This document shows, piece after piece, positions 1 through 8,754 of a DNA stretch of 64,000 nucleotides. The notes beneath the pieces are model-generated. The model ran no database searches. It saw only the letters and a list, made by a program, of their open reading frames with translations, and was not told the DNA's origin. Both the position numbers and the translations under genes were made by a program. The DNA is from Helicobacter bizzozeronii CCUG 35545. Lineage in GTDB: Bacteria; Campylobacterota; Campylobacteria; Campylobacterales; Helicobacteraceae. Location of the stretch: positions 1 through 64,000 of the forward strand of contig CAGP01000129.1 of the NCBI GenBank assembly GCA_000263275.1, given 5' to 3'. The number at the start of each line of letters is the position of its first letter. The first letter of the stretch is position 1.

Positions 1-87
1 ATCAACCTTTGGAATAGGGAATGTAAGACTCCAAACGGAGCTGTCCTGCTTGAAGCCGCGATCTCCACTAAAGCTAGAATCCCCTAA
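1..87 (+). pseudogene. 3' end of an IS200/IS605-type tnpB-like gene (cut by window start)
   Basis: Frame 1 is open from the first base for 28 codons and ends with TAA at 85-87; the last residues read ISTKARIP. The stop codon lies inside the hairpin described in the next entry, a common arrangement at the right end of IS605-group elements, where the accessory TnpB gene runs up to the terminal palindrome. The assignment rests mainly on that terminal structure, because the visible peptide is too short and lacks the RuvC or zinc-finger motifs of TnpB. It could be an intact element extending left of the window or only a relic. Confidence 0.5.
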
Positions 88-112
88 CTTTAGTTATGGG
101 AGAGTATGTCAA
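81..112 (+). mobile_element. Right end of an IS608/IS605-family element (subterminal hairpin plus TCAA)
   Basis: CCC (82-84) and TAACT (85-89) pair with AGTTA (92-96) and GGG (98-100), with an unpaired T at 97 and a TT loop. This is the shape of the imperfect palindromes recognised by the Y1 transposase TnpA of IS608. About nine bases further lies TCAA (109-112), which from memory is the right-end cleavage tetranucleotide of IS608. The element end is therefore put at 112, only 51 bases before neuB. The left end and tnpA lie outside the window. Confidence 0.6.
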
Positions 113-130
113 TTATCCATTGGTTTTGGT

Positions 131-136
131 TAGAAT
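131..136 (+). promoter_or_regulatory. Possible -10 box upstream of neuB
   Basis: TAGAAT lies 26 bases before the neuB ATG, just outside the IS right end. Helicobacter vegetative promoters have a strong -10 and a weak -35, so this is a reasonable but weak call. Confidence 0.3.
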
Positions 137-162
137 AGAGCACGCTTTTTAAGGGGGCATTG

Positions 163-1194
163 ATGGAATTTAATTTAGGCACGCGCCAAATTGGTTTAGA
201 CCACCCGCCCTTAGTGGTGGCTGAAGTGGGGATCAACCACAATGGGAGTTTAGAGATCGCCAAGCTTATGGCCGATGCGGCTAAGGCAACGGGCATTGAG
301 GTTTTAAAACACCAAACCCACATCATCGAGGATGAGATGAGCCCCCTAGCGCAAAAAGTCATCCCGGGCAATAGTAAAAAATCTATCTATGAGATCATGA
401 AAAAATGCGCCTTGAGTCCTAAAGAGGAGCGGGAGTTTAAAGAGTATGTGGAAAAACTGGGGATGATTTATCTTTCCACCCCCTTTAGCCGTGCGGCGGC
501 AAATTTCTTAGAGGACATCGGGGTGGTGGGCTTTAAGATTGGATCAGGCGAGATGAACAACACCCCTCTTTTAGCCCACATTGCCACCTTTAAAAAGCCT
601 ATGATCATCTCTACCGGGATGCACAGCCTAGAGTCGGTCAAAGAGCATGTCAGCTTTTTGCTAGATAAAGTCCCCCTAGCCTTGATGCACACCACTAATC
701 TTTACCCCACCGCCCCCCACTTAGTGCGCTTGGGCGCGATGGTGCAACTCTCTGAAGCTTTTGTAGGTGTGCCCGTGGGGCTAAGTGATCACACTTTAAA
801 CAACAACGCCTGTAAGGGGGCGATCGCTTTAGGGGCAAGCTTAGTCGAGCGGCATTTTACAGATTCTAAAGAGCGTGAGGGACCAGATATTATTTGCTCT
901 ATGGACCCACAAGAGGCGCAGGATTTAGTGCAAAGTGCCCAAGAATTATTTTTAATGCGCGGGGGCTCTAAAACCCATTTAAAAGAGGAGCAAGTGACTA
1001 GAGATTTTGCCTTTGCAACCATGGTTGCTATTGCTAACATCGCTCCGGGCGAGGCAATTAGCAAAGAAAACTCTTGGGTGAAACGCCCGGGGACTTTGGG
1101 GATTTTAGCTAAGGATTATGAAAAGACTTTGGGACGGGTGGCTAAGGTGTTTATCCCCAAAGATAGCCACATCTGTGCTGACATGCTGGTATGA
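163..1194 (+). CDS. neuB: N-acetylneuraminate (sialic acid) synthase NeuB
   Basis: Condenses N-acetylmannosamine with phosphoenolpyruvate to give sialic acid in the cytoplasm. The 343-residue product has the NeuB TIM-barrel start with the VGINHNG motif near residue 24, a mid region ending in GLSDHT, and a C-terminal antifreeze-like SAF domain beginning near KRPGTLGI (about residue 306). Length matches the family. ATG 163 is chosen because AAGGGGG sits just upstream; an in-frame TTG at 160 is less likely. The stop overlaps the start of neuC by four bases (ATGA), so the genes are probably co-translated. Related enzymes for pseudaminic or legionaminic acid have the same fold, but the neuC and neuA neighbours and the CST-type sialyltransferases favour N-acetylneuraminate. 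Confidence 0.9.
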   Translation: MEFNLGTRQIGLDHPPLVVAEVGINHNGSLEIAKLMADAAKATGIEVLKHQTHIIEDEMSPLAQKVIPGNSKKSIYEIMKKCALSPKEEREFKEYVEKLGMIYLSTPFSRAAANFLEDIGVVGFKIGSGEMNNTPLLAHIATFKKPMIISTGMHSLESVKEHVSFLLDKVPLALMHTTNLYPTAPHLVRLGAMVQLSEAFVGVPVGLSDHTLNNNACKGAIALGASLVERHFTDSKEREGPDIICSMDPQEAQDLVQSAQELFLMRGGSKTHLKEEQVTRDFAFATMVAIANIAPGEAISKENSWVKRPGTLGILAKDYEKTLGRVAKVFIPKDSHICADMLV

Positions 1195-2353
1195 AAAGAC
1201 ATTTAGTTTTTGTCACCAATAGTCGGGCAGACTATGGCAAATTAAAAACCCTTGATCCAAGCCATCGACTCGCTAGAAAAGGGCACATTAGATCACCCCA
1301 TGGCGGGCAAGATCAGTTATGCGATCTTTGTGTGTGGCATGCACCTTTTGGAAAAATATGGCAGTACCTACATTGAAATTTTTAAAGACGGCTTTAGCCA
1401 TGTCTTTTTTAGCTAAAGCCACTTCCCAAGAGATGGATTTAGCCCTAGCAGACACCATTACCCAATTCCACCACTTTATTGCCCTGCAACGCCCCGATCT
1501 CATTGTCTTTCATGGCGACCGCTTAGAAACTTTAGCCTGTGCGATCGTGGGGAGTTTTAACTCCATTTTGAGCGCGCACATTGAGGGCGGGGAGCTTAGC
1601 GGGACTTTAGATGAGAGCATCCGTCATAGCGTGTCTAAATTAGCGCATTTGCACTTTGTGTGCGAGGAGCGCGCCCGCCAAATTTTATTGCAAATGGGCG
1701 AGCGGGCTGAAAACATCTTTGTGATCGGCTCTAGCGATATTGATGTGATGTTAGGAGACTTGCCTAGTTTCTCTCAAGTGCAAGCGCGTTATTCTCAAAT
1801 CCAAGCCTTTAGGCGGCAGTATGCGATCCTCATTTACCACCCGGTGGTTAGCGAAATTATAGACCTACCCCACACCATTTATGAAATCTTGGAGGGGTGC
1901 AAATTAGCCACGCAGAGAGGGCAAAATTTTGTATGCATTTACCCTAACAACGATCTAGGCTCTGAAGCCATTTTAAACGCCCTAGAAACCCTGAAAAATA
2001 ACCCGCATTTTGTGTGTTTTCCGAGCATGAAATTTGAGTATTTTTTAACCCTACTCAAAAACGCCCAGTTTATCATCGGCAACTCAAGTGCGGGCATTCG
2101 AGAGGCGGGGGTGTATGGCGTGCCTTGCTTGAATTTGGGTAGCCGCCAGCACAAGCGCAGCATGGCAAGCCACATCACACAAGTAAAAGAAGAGCGCCAC
2201 GCCATTTTAGAGGCGATTTTAGAAGTTAAAGCCAAACCCCGCCACCAGCCTACCTATCATTTTGGCACGGGGCAAAGTGTGGCGCATTTTCTAAATGCCT
2301 TGAGCCCTGCACTTTTTGACACCCCCACCCAAAAGTATTTTGCCCATGACTAG
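1191..2353 (+). CDS. neuC: UDP-N-acetylglucosamine 2-epimerase (hydrolysing) NeuC, frameshifted twice
   Basis: Makes N-acetylmannosamine from UDP-GlcNAc, feeding NeuB. Begins [16 protein letters not shown] at ATG 1191, overlapping the neuB stop. The frame is lost near 1250, where deleting one base from CCC restores [14 protein letters not shown], and again at T6 1405-1410, where T5 restores [10 protein letters not shown]. Downstream it reads normally: HGDRLE, the HIEGGE motif, [10 protein letters not shown] and a normal C-terminus. The rebuilt length (about 387 residues) fits the hydrolysing 2-epimerase family. As written only a 61-residue N-terminal peptide would be made. Sequencing error is the simplest explanation because both tracts are short and neuA and the sialyltransferases downstream are well preserved. 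The final codons overlap the neuA start. Confidence 0.82.
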
Positions 2354-3002
2354 AGTTTTAGCCTACATCCCGGCAAGAAGTGGCTCTCAGGGCGTGAAAC
2401 ATAAAAATATCAGAGATTTTAAAGGGCTGCCCCTCATGGCGCACACCATTTTAGCCGCCAAAGAATCCGCCATTTTTAGCGAGGTGTTTGTGAGCACCGA
2501 TAGCCCAGAATACGCCACAATCGCCAAGAGATACGGCGCAAGCGTGCCCTTTTTACGCTCTAAGGAAACTTCTAGCCACAACGCCCCCACCATGAGCGGG
2601 CTTTTAGAGGCGTTGCAAAATTATCAAAACTTAGGGCAAAGCTTTGATCATGTCGCCGTGCTCCAACCCACTTCTCCGCTAAGAGATGCCACCGACATAC
2701 AAGAAGCTTATAAACTCTTTTGTGTAGAGAACTGCGACCCTTTAGCTAGCGTGCATGTCGTGAGCGAGCACCCCCTATTTATGCGCACCCTGCACAACCA
2801 CCGCCTAACACCCATTTTAAATGCGCCTAGCTCTGTGCGCCGTCAGGATTTGCCCGCCTATTATAAAATCAATGGGGCGATCTACATCCACCAAGTAGAA
2901 ACCCTAACGCCCAACACCAGCTTAAACGATGCACTCATAGGTTATGAAATCGCCTTAGATCACGCCCTAGACATAGACTGCTTAAAGGATTTTGATGCGT
3001 GA
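2346..3002 (+). CDS. neuA: CMP-N-acetylneuraminate cytidylyltransferase NeuA
   Basis: Activates sialic acid with CTP to CMP-sialic acid, the donor for the sialyltransferases downstream. The 218-residue protein opens [20 protein letters not shown], containing the IPARxGSxGxxxK nucleotide-binding signature, followed by FVSTDSPE and LQPTSPLR, both typical of CMP-sugar synthetases. ATG 2346 overlaps the last codons of neuC; an in-frame upstream start at 2316 would add ten proline-rich residues and is less likely. The stop TGA 3000-3002 overlaps another ATG at 2995-2997 that opens towards the poly-C tract. Confidence 0.9.
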   Translation: MTRVLAYIPARSGSQGVKHKNIRDFKGLPLMAHTILAAKESAIFSEVFVSTDSPEYATIAKRYGASVPFLRSKETSSHNAPTMSGLLEALQNYQNLGQSFDHVAVLQPTSPLRDATDIQEAYKLFCVENCDPLASVHVVSEHPLFMRTLHNHRLTPILNAPSSVRRQDLPAYYKINGAIYIHQVETLTPNTSLNDALIGYEIALDHALDIDCLKDFDA

Positions 3003-3006
3003 TTTA

Positions 3007-3022
3007 CCCCCCCCCCCCCCCC
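3007..3022 (+). repeat. C16 homopolymer tract before sialyltransferase 1
   Basis: Sixteen consecutive C bases lie between the neuA stop and the ATG at 3030. An upstream ATG at 2995 has a good Shine-Dalgarno (AAAGGA, about 2984-2989) and overlaps the neuA stop. Reading from 2995 through C16 ends at TGA 3031-3033, overlapping the ATG at 3030. With C14 or C17 the same start would fuse in frame to the sialyltransferase, adding a short proline-rich leader. Tracts of this length are classic slipped-strand switches in Helicobacter. Confidence 0.85.
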
Positions 3023-3029
3023 GCAGGCC

Positions 3030-4055
3030 ATGAAACCCTTAATCATCGCCGGTAATGGCCCGAGCATTAAAAACCTCGATTATAGTTTATTCCCACCGGA
3101 TTTTGATGTCTTTAGGTGCAACCAGTTTTATTTTGAGGACAAGTACTATCTAGGCAAAGAGGTTAAGGGGGTGTTTTTTAATTCGTGGATTTTTGATGCG
3201 CAGATGAGAACGGCTAGCCACCTAGTTGCGTGCGATGAATATAAGCTAAACACCATTTATTGCACCACAGATGCAGAATATAGCCCTTTTAATGCCTTTT
3301 ACCGCAAAGATGGCGGATCGCTTAACAATCTTAGTGATCGCTATAGCTCTTTGCGCCCCTTGCATGCCCGCACCTTTTTAGACAAACACTTCACCAATAT
3401 CACCCATACCTATGAACTCCTAGCCACTCTAAAACCCTTTTTAGACCTGCACACAAAGGCGCGCAATTTTCAAGGCCAGCAATTCACCGGTGGCATCATG
3501 ATGCTCATTAGTGCCATAGCTCTAGGCTACAAAGAAATCTATCTAGCAGGGATTGATTTTTATGCTACAGGATTGGGGCATTTTTATTCAGATAGCAGTC
3601 GGTTTTTTATCCTAGAACATGCCCCCATGCACACCCAAGAGCTAGACATGCAGGCTATAGAGTTAGCCAAACAATACGCCCAGCTTTACGCGCTTGTGCC
3701 CAATAGTGCGCTCTCTGCAATCTTACCCTTGAGCCCGCATAAAAATGCCCTCTCTGAAGAGAGAATACAAGCCCTGCACTTAGGGCATGAAAAACCCCCG
3801 GGATATACCCAAGACATCTCAAAAGTTCCCCCAAAAACCCCTATGCCCATCGGACGCAAAATGCTTTTAAAACGGGTTTTGAGCAGTGCGGGTTTAGACC
3901 CCTCCAATATGGTCGTTTCTTTCTTGTTGGATTTATATCGCTTCTTGCGGGGTGTTGTGCGATTTTTCACTAACACAAAGGGGCTTAAATTGCTTTGGAA
4001 ATACAGAAAGGGAGTTCCCCCAGATGCGCCTGATATTGGGGGGGGGGGGGGGTAA
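3030..4055 (+). CDS. GT42 (CST-I/CST-II family) sialyltransferase, copy 1
   Basis: Transfers sialic acid from CMP-sialic acid to a surface glycan, probably lipopolysaccharide. The 341-residue product starts MKPLIIAGNGPSIKNLDYS and continues with FPPDFDVFRCNQFYFEDKYY, nearly the same as Campylobacter jejuni CST-II as I remember it. ALGYKEIYLAGIDFY (about residues 165-180) and HAPMHTQELDMQAIE (about 199-213) carry the nucleotide-binding and catalytic histidine regions, followed by ALVPNSALSAI. The C-terminal 100 residues are basic and probably membrane associated, ending in a run of glycines encoded by a G15 tract. Start 3030 is the internal ATG; a phase-dependent start at 2995 is possible. Linkage (alpha-2,3 or bifunctional) cannot be read from sequence; I recall an alpha-2,3 enzyme of this family in H. 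bizzozeronii. Confidence 0.88.
   Translation: MKPLIIAGNGPSIKNLDYSLFPPDFDVFRCNQFYFEDKYYLGKEVKGVFFNSWIFDAQMRTASHLVACDEYKLNTIYCTTDAEYSPFNAFYRKDGGSLNNLSDRYSSLRPLHARTFLDKHFTNITHTYELLATLKPFLDLHTKARNFQGQQFTGGIMMLISAIALGYKEIYLAGIDFYATGLGHFYSDSSRFFILEHAPMHTQELDMQAIELAKQYAQLYALVPNSALSAILPLSPHKNALSEERIQALHLGHEKPPGYTQDISKVPPKTPMPIGRKMLLKRVLSSAGLDPSNMVVSFLLDLYRFLRGVVRFFTNTKGLKLLWKYRKGVPPDAPDIGGGGG
4038..4052 (+). repeat. G15 homopolymer tract at the 3' end of sialyltransferase 1
   Basis: Fifteen G bases are immediately followed by TAA (4053-4055) in the present frame. With G14 (or G17) the protein gains about ten residues. With G16 (or G13) it reads on to TAA 4115-4117, past the ATG (4107) of the next sialyltransferase. 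Changes in length would therefore alter the C-terminus and possibly translational coupling. Confidence 0.85.
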
Positions 4056-4092
4056 TTGGTGGTTTCACTGGCATAAGAATCATTAGATTCAA

Positions 4093-4106
4093 GCAAGGGG
4101 GCTTGC
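4093..4106 (+). promoter_or_regulatory. Hairpin covering the ribosome-binding site of sialyltransferase 2
   Basis: GCAAG (4093-4097) and CTTGC (4102-4106) form a five-base-pair stem with a GGGG loop directly against the ATG at 4107. The only Shine-Dalgarno-like sequence is the G-rich loop, so initiation may depend on stem opening, for example by ribosomes arriving from copy 1. Confidence 0.45.
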
Positions 4107-5064
4107 ATGCCACTTAAGCCCCTCATCGTTGCCGGCAATGGTCCGAGCATTAAAGATTTAGATTACAGCCTTTTCCCCCCGGATTTTGATGTTTTCAGGT
4201 GCAACCAGTTTTATTTTGAGGACAAATATTATTTAGGCAAAGAAGTTAAGGGGGTGTTTTTTAACGCTCAAGTCTTTGATATGCAGATGAAAACGGCTAG
4301 AGAGTTGAGTTTGCGTCAAGAATATTATTTTGAAGACCTTTTTTGTTCGACTATTGCGCCTTTTATGAATTTTGGGAATCACTATACGCACGCCCAAGAT
4401 TACCTAGACAAACATTATCCGGGGGCGCGCAACACTTACGCACTATTACAAAGCCTAGAGCCTTTTTATAAACTCTACACCACTAGGCGTAATTTTTACC
4501 AACAACACTTTACCACTGGTGTAATGATGATTATTGTGGCAATTGTCTTAGGGTATAAAGAAATTTATTGTGCTGGATTGGATTTTTACCTAGAGGGATT
4601 AGGGCATTTTTACCATGTTAAAAGCCCGCATTTTACCCTCGCCCCCGATTGCCAGCACACAAAAGACCTTGATATCAAGGGAATTGAAGTAGCCAAACAA
4701 TACGCCCAGCTTTATGCGCTTGTTCCTAATAGTGCGCTCTCTGCAATTTTACCCCTAAGCCCGCATAAAAATGCCCTGTCTCAAGAAAAAAATGCAAGCC
4801 CTAAAATTAGGAGATCCTAAACCGAATGGCTATATTGATGATGTTTGCGTTGATCCTGTTGAATTTTCCATGCGCGCAACTTTGATACAGGCTATTCAGA
4901 GTGTGGGCATCACCCCTGACAATCTCATTTACAAAGGTTTGAACATGGTTTGGCGTTGTGCTAGCGATCTGTATCGTGTTGTGAGGGGTTTATACAGACT
5001 CAGCCTAAAAGCCCTTTATTTTTTGAGGGCATGGTTTAAACGCCATAGGGCTACGGGAGGGTAA
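4107..5064 (+). CDS. GT42 (CST family) sialyltransferase, copy 2, frameshifted near the 3' end
   Basis: A tandem paralogue of copy 1. The first 50 residues (AGNGPSIKDLDYSLFPPDFD onward) and the block YAQLYALVPNSALSAILPLS are near identical to copy 1, while the middle, where acceptor-contacting residues usually lie, differs. ALGYKEIYLAGIDFY is replaced by VLGYKEIYCAGLDFY. The frame breaks at A7 4786-4792; A6 gives SQEKMQALKLGDPKPNGY and restores a C-terminal basic region ending RHRATGG. As written the protein stops at 4820 after the catalytic domain, so the truncated form might still be active. The G15 tract and hairpin upstream suggest its translation depends on copy 1. Confidence 0.82.
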
Positions 5065-5172
5065 TTGCCTTGCAAAACACTGCTTTTTATTCCACAAATG
5101 AATAGCCACTAGAGATACTAAAAGACATCTCCGCCTTTGCCAACTCAACACGGCAATCCAAGAAGTTTATGG

Positions 5173-5178
5173 TAAAAT
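5173..5178 (+). promoter_or_regulatory. Possible -10 box for the SIR2-domain gene
   Basis: TAAAAT lies 20 bases before ATG 5198 and a strong AGGAGG ribosome-binding site lies between them. The rest of 5065-5197 shows no gene or clear structure. Confidence 0.3.
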
Positions 5179-5197
5179 GGGTGTCTTAGGAGGAGTT

Positions 5198-7712
5198 ATG
5201 CTTGACAACGAACACAAAAGCTTTATTGAAACATCTCTAGAGAATATCAGAAAAGCGCACAACGAGAACTATTTGAGCATTTTTGCGGGAGCTGGAATCA
5301 GTGCTGGTTCTGGTTTGCCATCGTGGGACAAGTTGATGGAGACCCTTAGAGAAAAACTTTATGGCAAGATAGAAAGAAATGAGGGCTATCATGTGCGTGC
5401 CGAGAAGTTTCTTGAACAACATGGCATTCCATCACAGAAAGAATTAGCAGACTTTATAAAGGAAATTGAAAAAAAGCTTAAAAAAGAACTCTGCGATGAG
5501 ATCAAAAGAGGCGGAGATTATCTTATCTTGGCCGAGAAGTTTTTTAATCAATTTGGACATAATTTTTATTACAAAACACTAGGAGAGCTAATTCCTAGAC
5601 ATGTCCAACCAAATAACCTGCATTTAGAAATTGTCAAACTCAATCTTAAAAATCTCATCACAACAAATTGGGATAACTTATTTGAAAAAGCCATTAATGA
5701 AGAGGGCATGTTTTTTGACATCATTAAGTCAGATGCAGATATGGGAAACTCTACGGGTTTTTCAAAACTCATCAAAATGCATGGAAGCTTGGATAAAAAG
5801 AATATTGTCTTCCGCGAAAAAGACTATTTAGAATATAGCCAGAATTTTCCACTCATTGAGAACTATATCAAGGGAGTGTTCTCCACAGATGTTGTTATCT
5901 TGGTTGGCTACTCTCTAGGTGATCCAAATGTCAAACAAATTATTTCTTGGGTGAATTTTCATTCAAACAATACAAAACAAGATCGAGGTCAAAATGGTGT
6001 AAAGACGATCTATTTCATCAAGACAAATGCTACATTTGATCCCATTGAATTTAGGTTCTACGAAAACAAAAATATTCATGTTTTATATCTTAGTGAGTTC
6101 TTTGATAAAAAGGCAGAAAATGAAAAGTCAGGACATGAAAGTGAACTAAAAAAATTTCTTTGACGAAATCAAAAAAAAAAAGAAAAGAAGTCTGATACAG
6201 CATTCATTCTAAACAGTGAAGAGATAAGAGAAATAGATTATATCCTCACACATTTTGATTTTAGTGCATTAAGTAAAAAAAATTGATGATTTGACAATAC
6301 TCAAAAATGTATCACTCAAAAACGAACTTGTGAAATGCTTCTTACTTTTTGAAAACCACGCCGATGACAAAGACATAGAGAAAATCCACTCACTATATAA
6401 AAAGATATCAAAAAAAGCTCTTAAAAATAGAGAGTTAAGAATATGGTTTTTAAGCGAATCTAACAGATATATTAGATTCTATCCTAGTAGATATAGCGAA
6501 CAAGACTTTCGTGAGTGGAGGGAAAAATTCTTAGGGTTACCATCAGGCGAAATGGACAGAATAACCTCCATTGCTCATCTTCAAAGTCGCTTTGATCAAC
6601 AACTTATTGAGATATATCATTATCTAATGCGAATTTTAAAAAAACGTTCGTATAGAGAAAATGATTGGTTTTACATGGAAACAATCGAGCCCGAATCCTT
6701 TTTTTCTCACGATCATGAAGACTCCAACTCAAAAAAGGCATTACGAGTGCTTCAAGATTTTGATCAGAACAGAATTGGCAATTGTCTAACCATTCCAAGT
6801 TCTGAAGAACATAGAGCGACTTACATAAAAGCCCTTGAGTGTTGCTGGTGTGCAATAAGTTTTGGTGAATTCTCCATAAATGAAAAAATTTTTAGTTACA
6901 GCATTAGGTATTTTTGCACGATGGAGCTATGTGATATTTTTCGAATGCACTTTGCTAATTATTCGGCTTTTCGGATTAAAATTGATCAAGAATTTTTAAA
7001 GGAAATTTTTACAAACATTTGTCATAGCTTCAAAGAGCATGGGAGTTTTACATCTAGAAACAGCGAGTGGTTTGAAAACTTCCTTTTGTTAGCATCACAT
7101 TGTGTGCTCGAACAAAACACCTTTGAGAGGATATTAGAAGAAGTTAATGACAAGATCAAGGAAGGCTGGATGAGTTCTACCCATTATGGCCAACTTGGGG
7201 AATTTATATTTGGACAATTTGAGAATGATACGCTTGGCTGGCACAAATGTTTAAATTTGGTATTGTCTTTTCTTAATCTTTTTGTTGAAAATAAGGCGAA
7301 TTTAAATGATTGTGATATGGCAGCGGAGTCAATTTTTCCAATGATACTAGGAAAAATACAAGGGATTGATGCGACACACAAAGATTTGATTATTGACTTT
7401 TTAGACACCATCCATCAAAATCACAAATATATTTGTGTATTTGATACTAGCGAAATTAGGGAATCTAGTCCTGCTCCAAAACCACCTCTTGACTTAAAGA
7501 ACTTGAAAGTGAAGTTCACATTAATCAGAGACAACTCTCCATTCCTCCCTCTCATCAAAGCCCTTTACCAATCCAGCGATGAGAATCTGAAAAAAGCCAT
7601 CAAAGAGAAATTGCGGTATATTCTAGAACACAAAGAGGACTACGAGCAAACTAATAGGAGCGAAAAATATTGCAAATGGCTTAACGAACTGATTGAGAAT
7701 TTGGATAGCTAG
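5198..7712 (+). pseudogene. SIR2-domain defence-type protein, interrupted by poly-A frameshifts
   Basis: SIR2 domains of this type cleave NAD+ and occur in anti-phage systems that starve the infected cell. From ATG 5198 (RBS AGGAGG) the N-terminal 320 residues carry FAGAGISAGSGLPSW (about 29-43), LITTNWDNLFEKA (about 149-161), KMHGSL with the catalytic-type histidine (about 187-192) and GYSLGDPNVK (about 231-240), the order seen in bacterial SIR2-like effectors. The frame ends at 6163. Changing A7 6148-6154, A11 6171-6181 and A8 6275-6282 links it through KKFFDEIK and SDTAFILNSEEIREID to the frame at 6291-7712, giving one protein of roughly 835 residues. I do not recognise the C-terminal 500 residues. 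The gene is visibly more AT-rich than its neighbours, which suggests transfer. The break may be decay, phase variation at A11, or sequencing error. Confidence 0.65.
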
Positions 7713-7775
7713 CTAGCTCCCATGTGGTTTGCATGCCTTTTAAGTCTTTTATGCAGATTGAAAGGCAAAAAGTCC

Positions 7776-7781
7776 TATAAT
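7776..7781 (+). promoter_or_regulatory. Likely -10 box of the three-gene AAA unit
   Basis: A perfect TATAAT lies 28 bases before ATG 7809, and TAAGGAG at about 7796-7802 is a good ribosome-binding site. It separates the unit at 7809-12046 from the SIR2 gene. Confidence 0.55.
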
Positions 7782-7808
7782 GAGGGCTTATTTTTTAAGG
7801 AGAACTAC

Positions 7809-8744
7809 ATGAAACTAGCTAAATTTGCTTTAACTTGTGATGGGGAGAAGATCACCAGCCTAGACCAGCTTAAAGAACATTTCAATCTCTTAGATGTGCT
7901 GGAGCATTACAAGACTAACACCTTGTGGCGTTGGCTTAGATCAAGGGATTATGAAAACGAATTGCGAGGTGTGGAAGCGATCACAGCCACGCAAGACACA
8001 GAAATTTTAAGCGCGCTGTGTGGGGTGTTTGGAGTAGAGGCGGATTTGCAGGCAATCCAAGAGATGCCCGAAAATCAAAAACACATGGAAGAAAAAGCAG
8101 CCTTAAGAGCAGAGATCGAAACCCTTAAGGCACAAATCCAAGCCTTGCAGTCGGCAACTGAGGAAAAATCAGAGAGCTACGACACACTCAAAAAGAAACT
8201 CTTAAAAGCCAAAGGTTTAGTAACGGGCAGAATCGCCTTAAAAGAGTTGCTCAAAAACCATGCGGATTTGCTAGAGAGGGATAAAATTGAGCTAGCAGAC
8301 CATTTGGGTTTTCTCACTATAAACAAGCGTTGCGATAGAGATGCCTTTAGGGCTTTGTTGTTTTATTTTCTAGCTAGCCCTATTTTTAAGGCAGATGAGA
8401 TTGAGGAAGCGTGGGTAAATAAATTAAGATTCCTTGTAGAATCCTATTCGCGCAGTGGTGCACACCGAAGTGCAACAAGCAACCTATGCTTTTATCTATA
8501 TCAAAAAAATGAGGTAAAAGAAAGAGCACTAGATTTTGACACTCTAAAGACTAAACCCCATGACTTTGGAAAACTTGTTTGCCTTTACTATGAATATGGC
8601 CGTTATGGAAAATTTTTAGACGCAAACAATCAACAAATTAAACAAATCGGAGAGATATTCATCACCCACACTTTAAAAGTTTCAGGTGATGATTACTACT
8701 TCAATGGCAGACAGATCTTACAATATTTAGAACTCGACATCTAA
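7809..8744 (+). CDS. Coiled-coil protein with a conserved ~80-residue N-terminal domain (first gene of AAA unit)
   Basis: I do not recognise a named family. The 311-residue protein starts MKLAKFALTCDGEKI at ATG 7809, which has TAAGGAG upstream. Residues 1-80 form a compact domain with LLDVLEHYK, TLWRWLRSRDYENEL and ALCGVFGVEADL; nearly the same pattern opens the protein at 18375-19357 on the other strand. Residues 80-140 are a heptad-rich coiled coil (EIETLKAQIQALQ). The rest is soluble and not similar to the paralogue. The AAA ATPase gene starts 11 bases after the stop, so they are probably one operon. I infer an adaptor or recognition role for the shared domain. Confidence 0.75.
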   Translation: MKLAKFALTCDGEKITSLDQLKEHFNLLDVLEHYKTNTLWRWLRSRDYENELRGVEAITATQDTEILSALCGVFGVEADLQAIQEMPENQKHMEEKAALRAEIETLKAQIQALQSATEEKSESYDTLKKKLLKAKGLVTGRIALKELLKNHADLLERDKIELADHLGFLTINKRCDRDAFRALLFYFLASPIFKADEIEEAWVNKLRFLVESYSRSGAHRSATSNLCFYLYQKNEVKERALDFDTLKTKPHDFGKLVCLYYEYGRYGKFLDANNQQIKQIGEIFITHTLKVSGDDYYFNGRQILQYLELDI

Positions 8745-8754
8745 AGGAACTCCC

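Noticed and set aside
3686-4150. 154-codon open frame on the minus strand across the end of sialyltransferase 1
   Set aside because: It lies opposite a well-supported gene, runs through the G15 tract as poly-proline, has no ribosome-binding site and no recognisable domain.
5065-5197. Hidden small gene between sialyltransferase 2 and the SIR2 gene
   Set aside because: No open frame with start signals; only a weak promoter-like TAAAAT.
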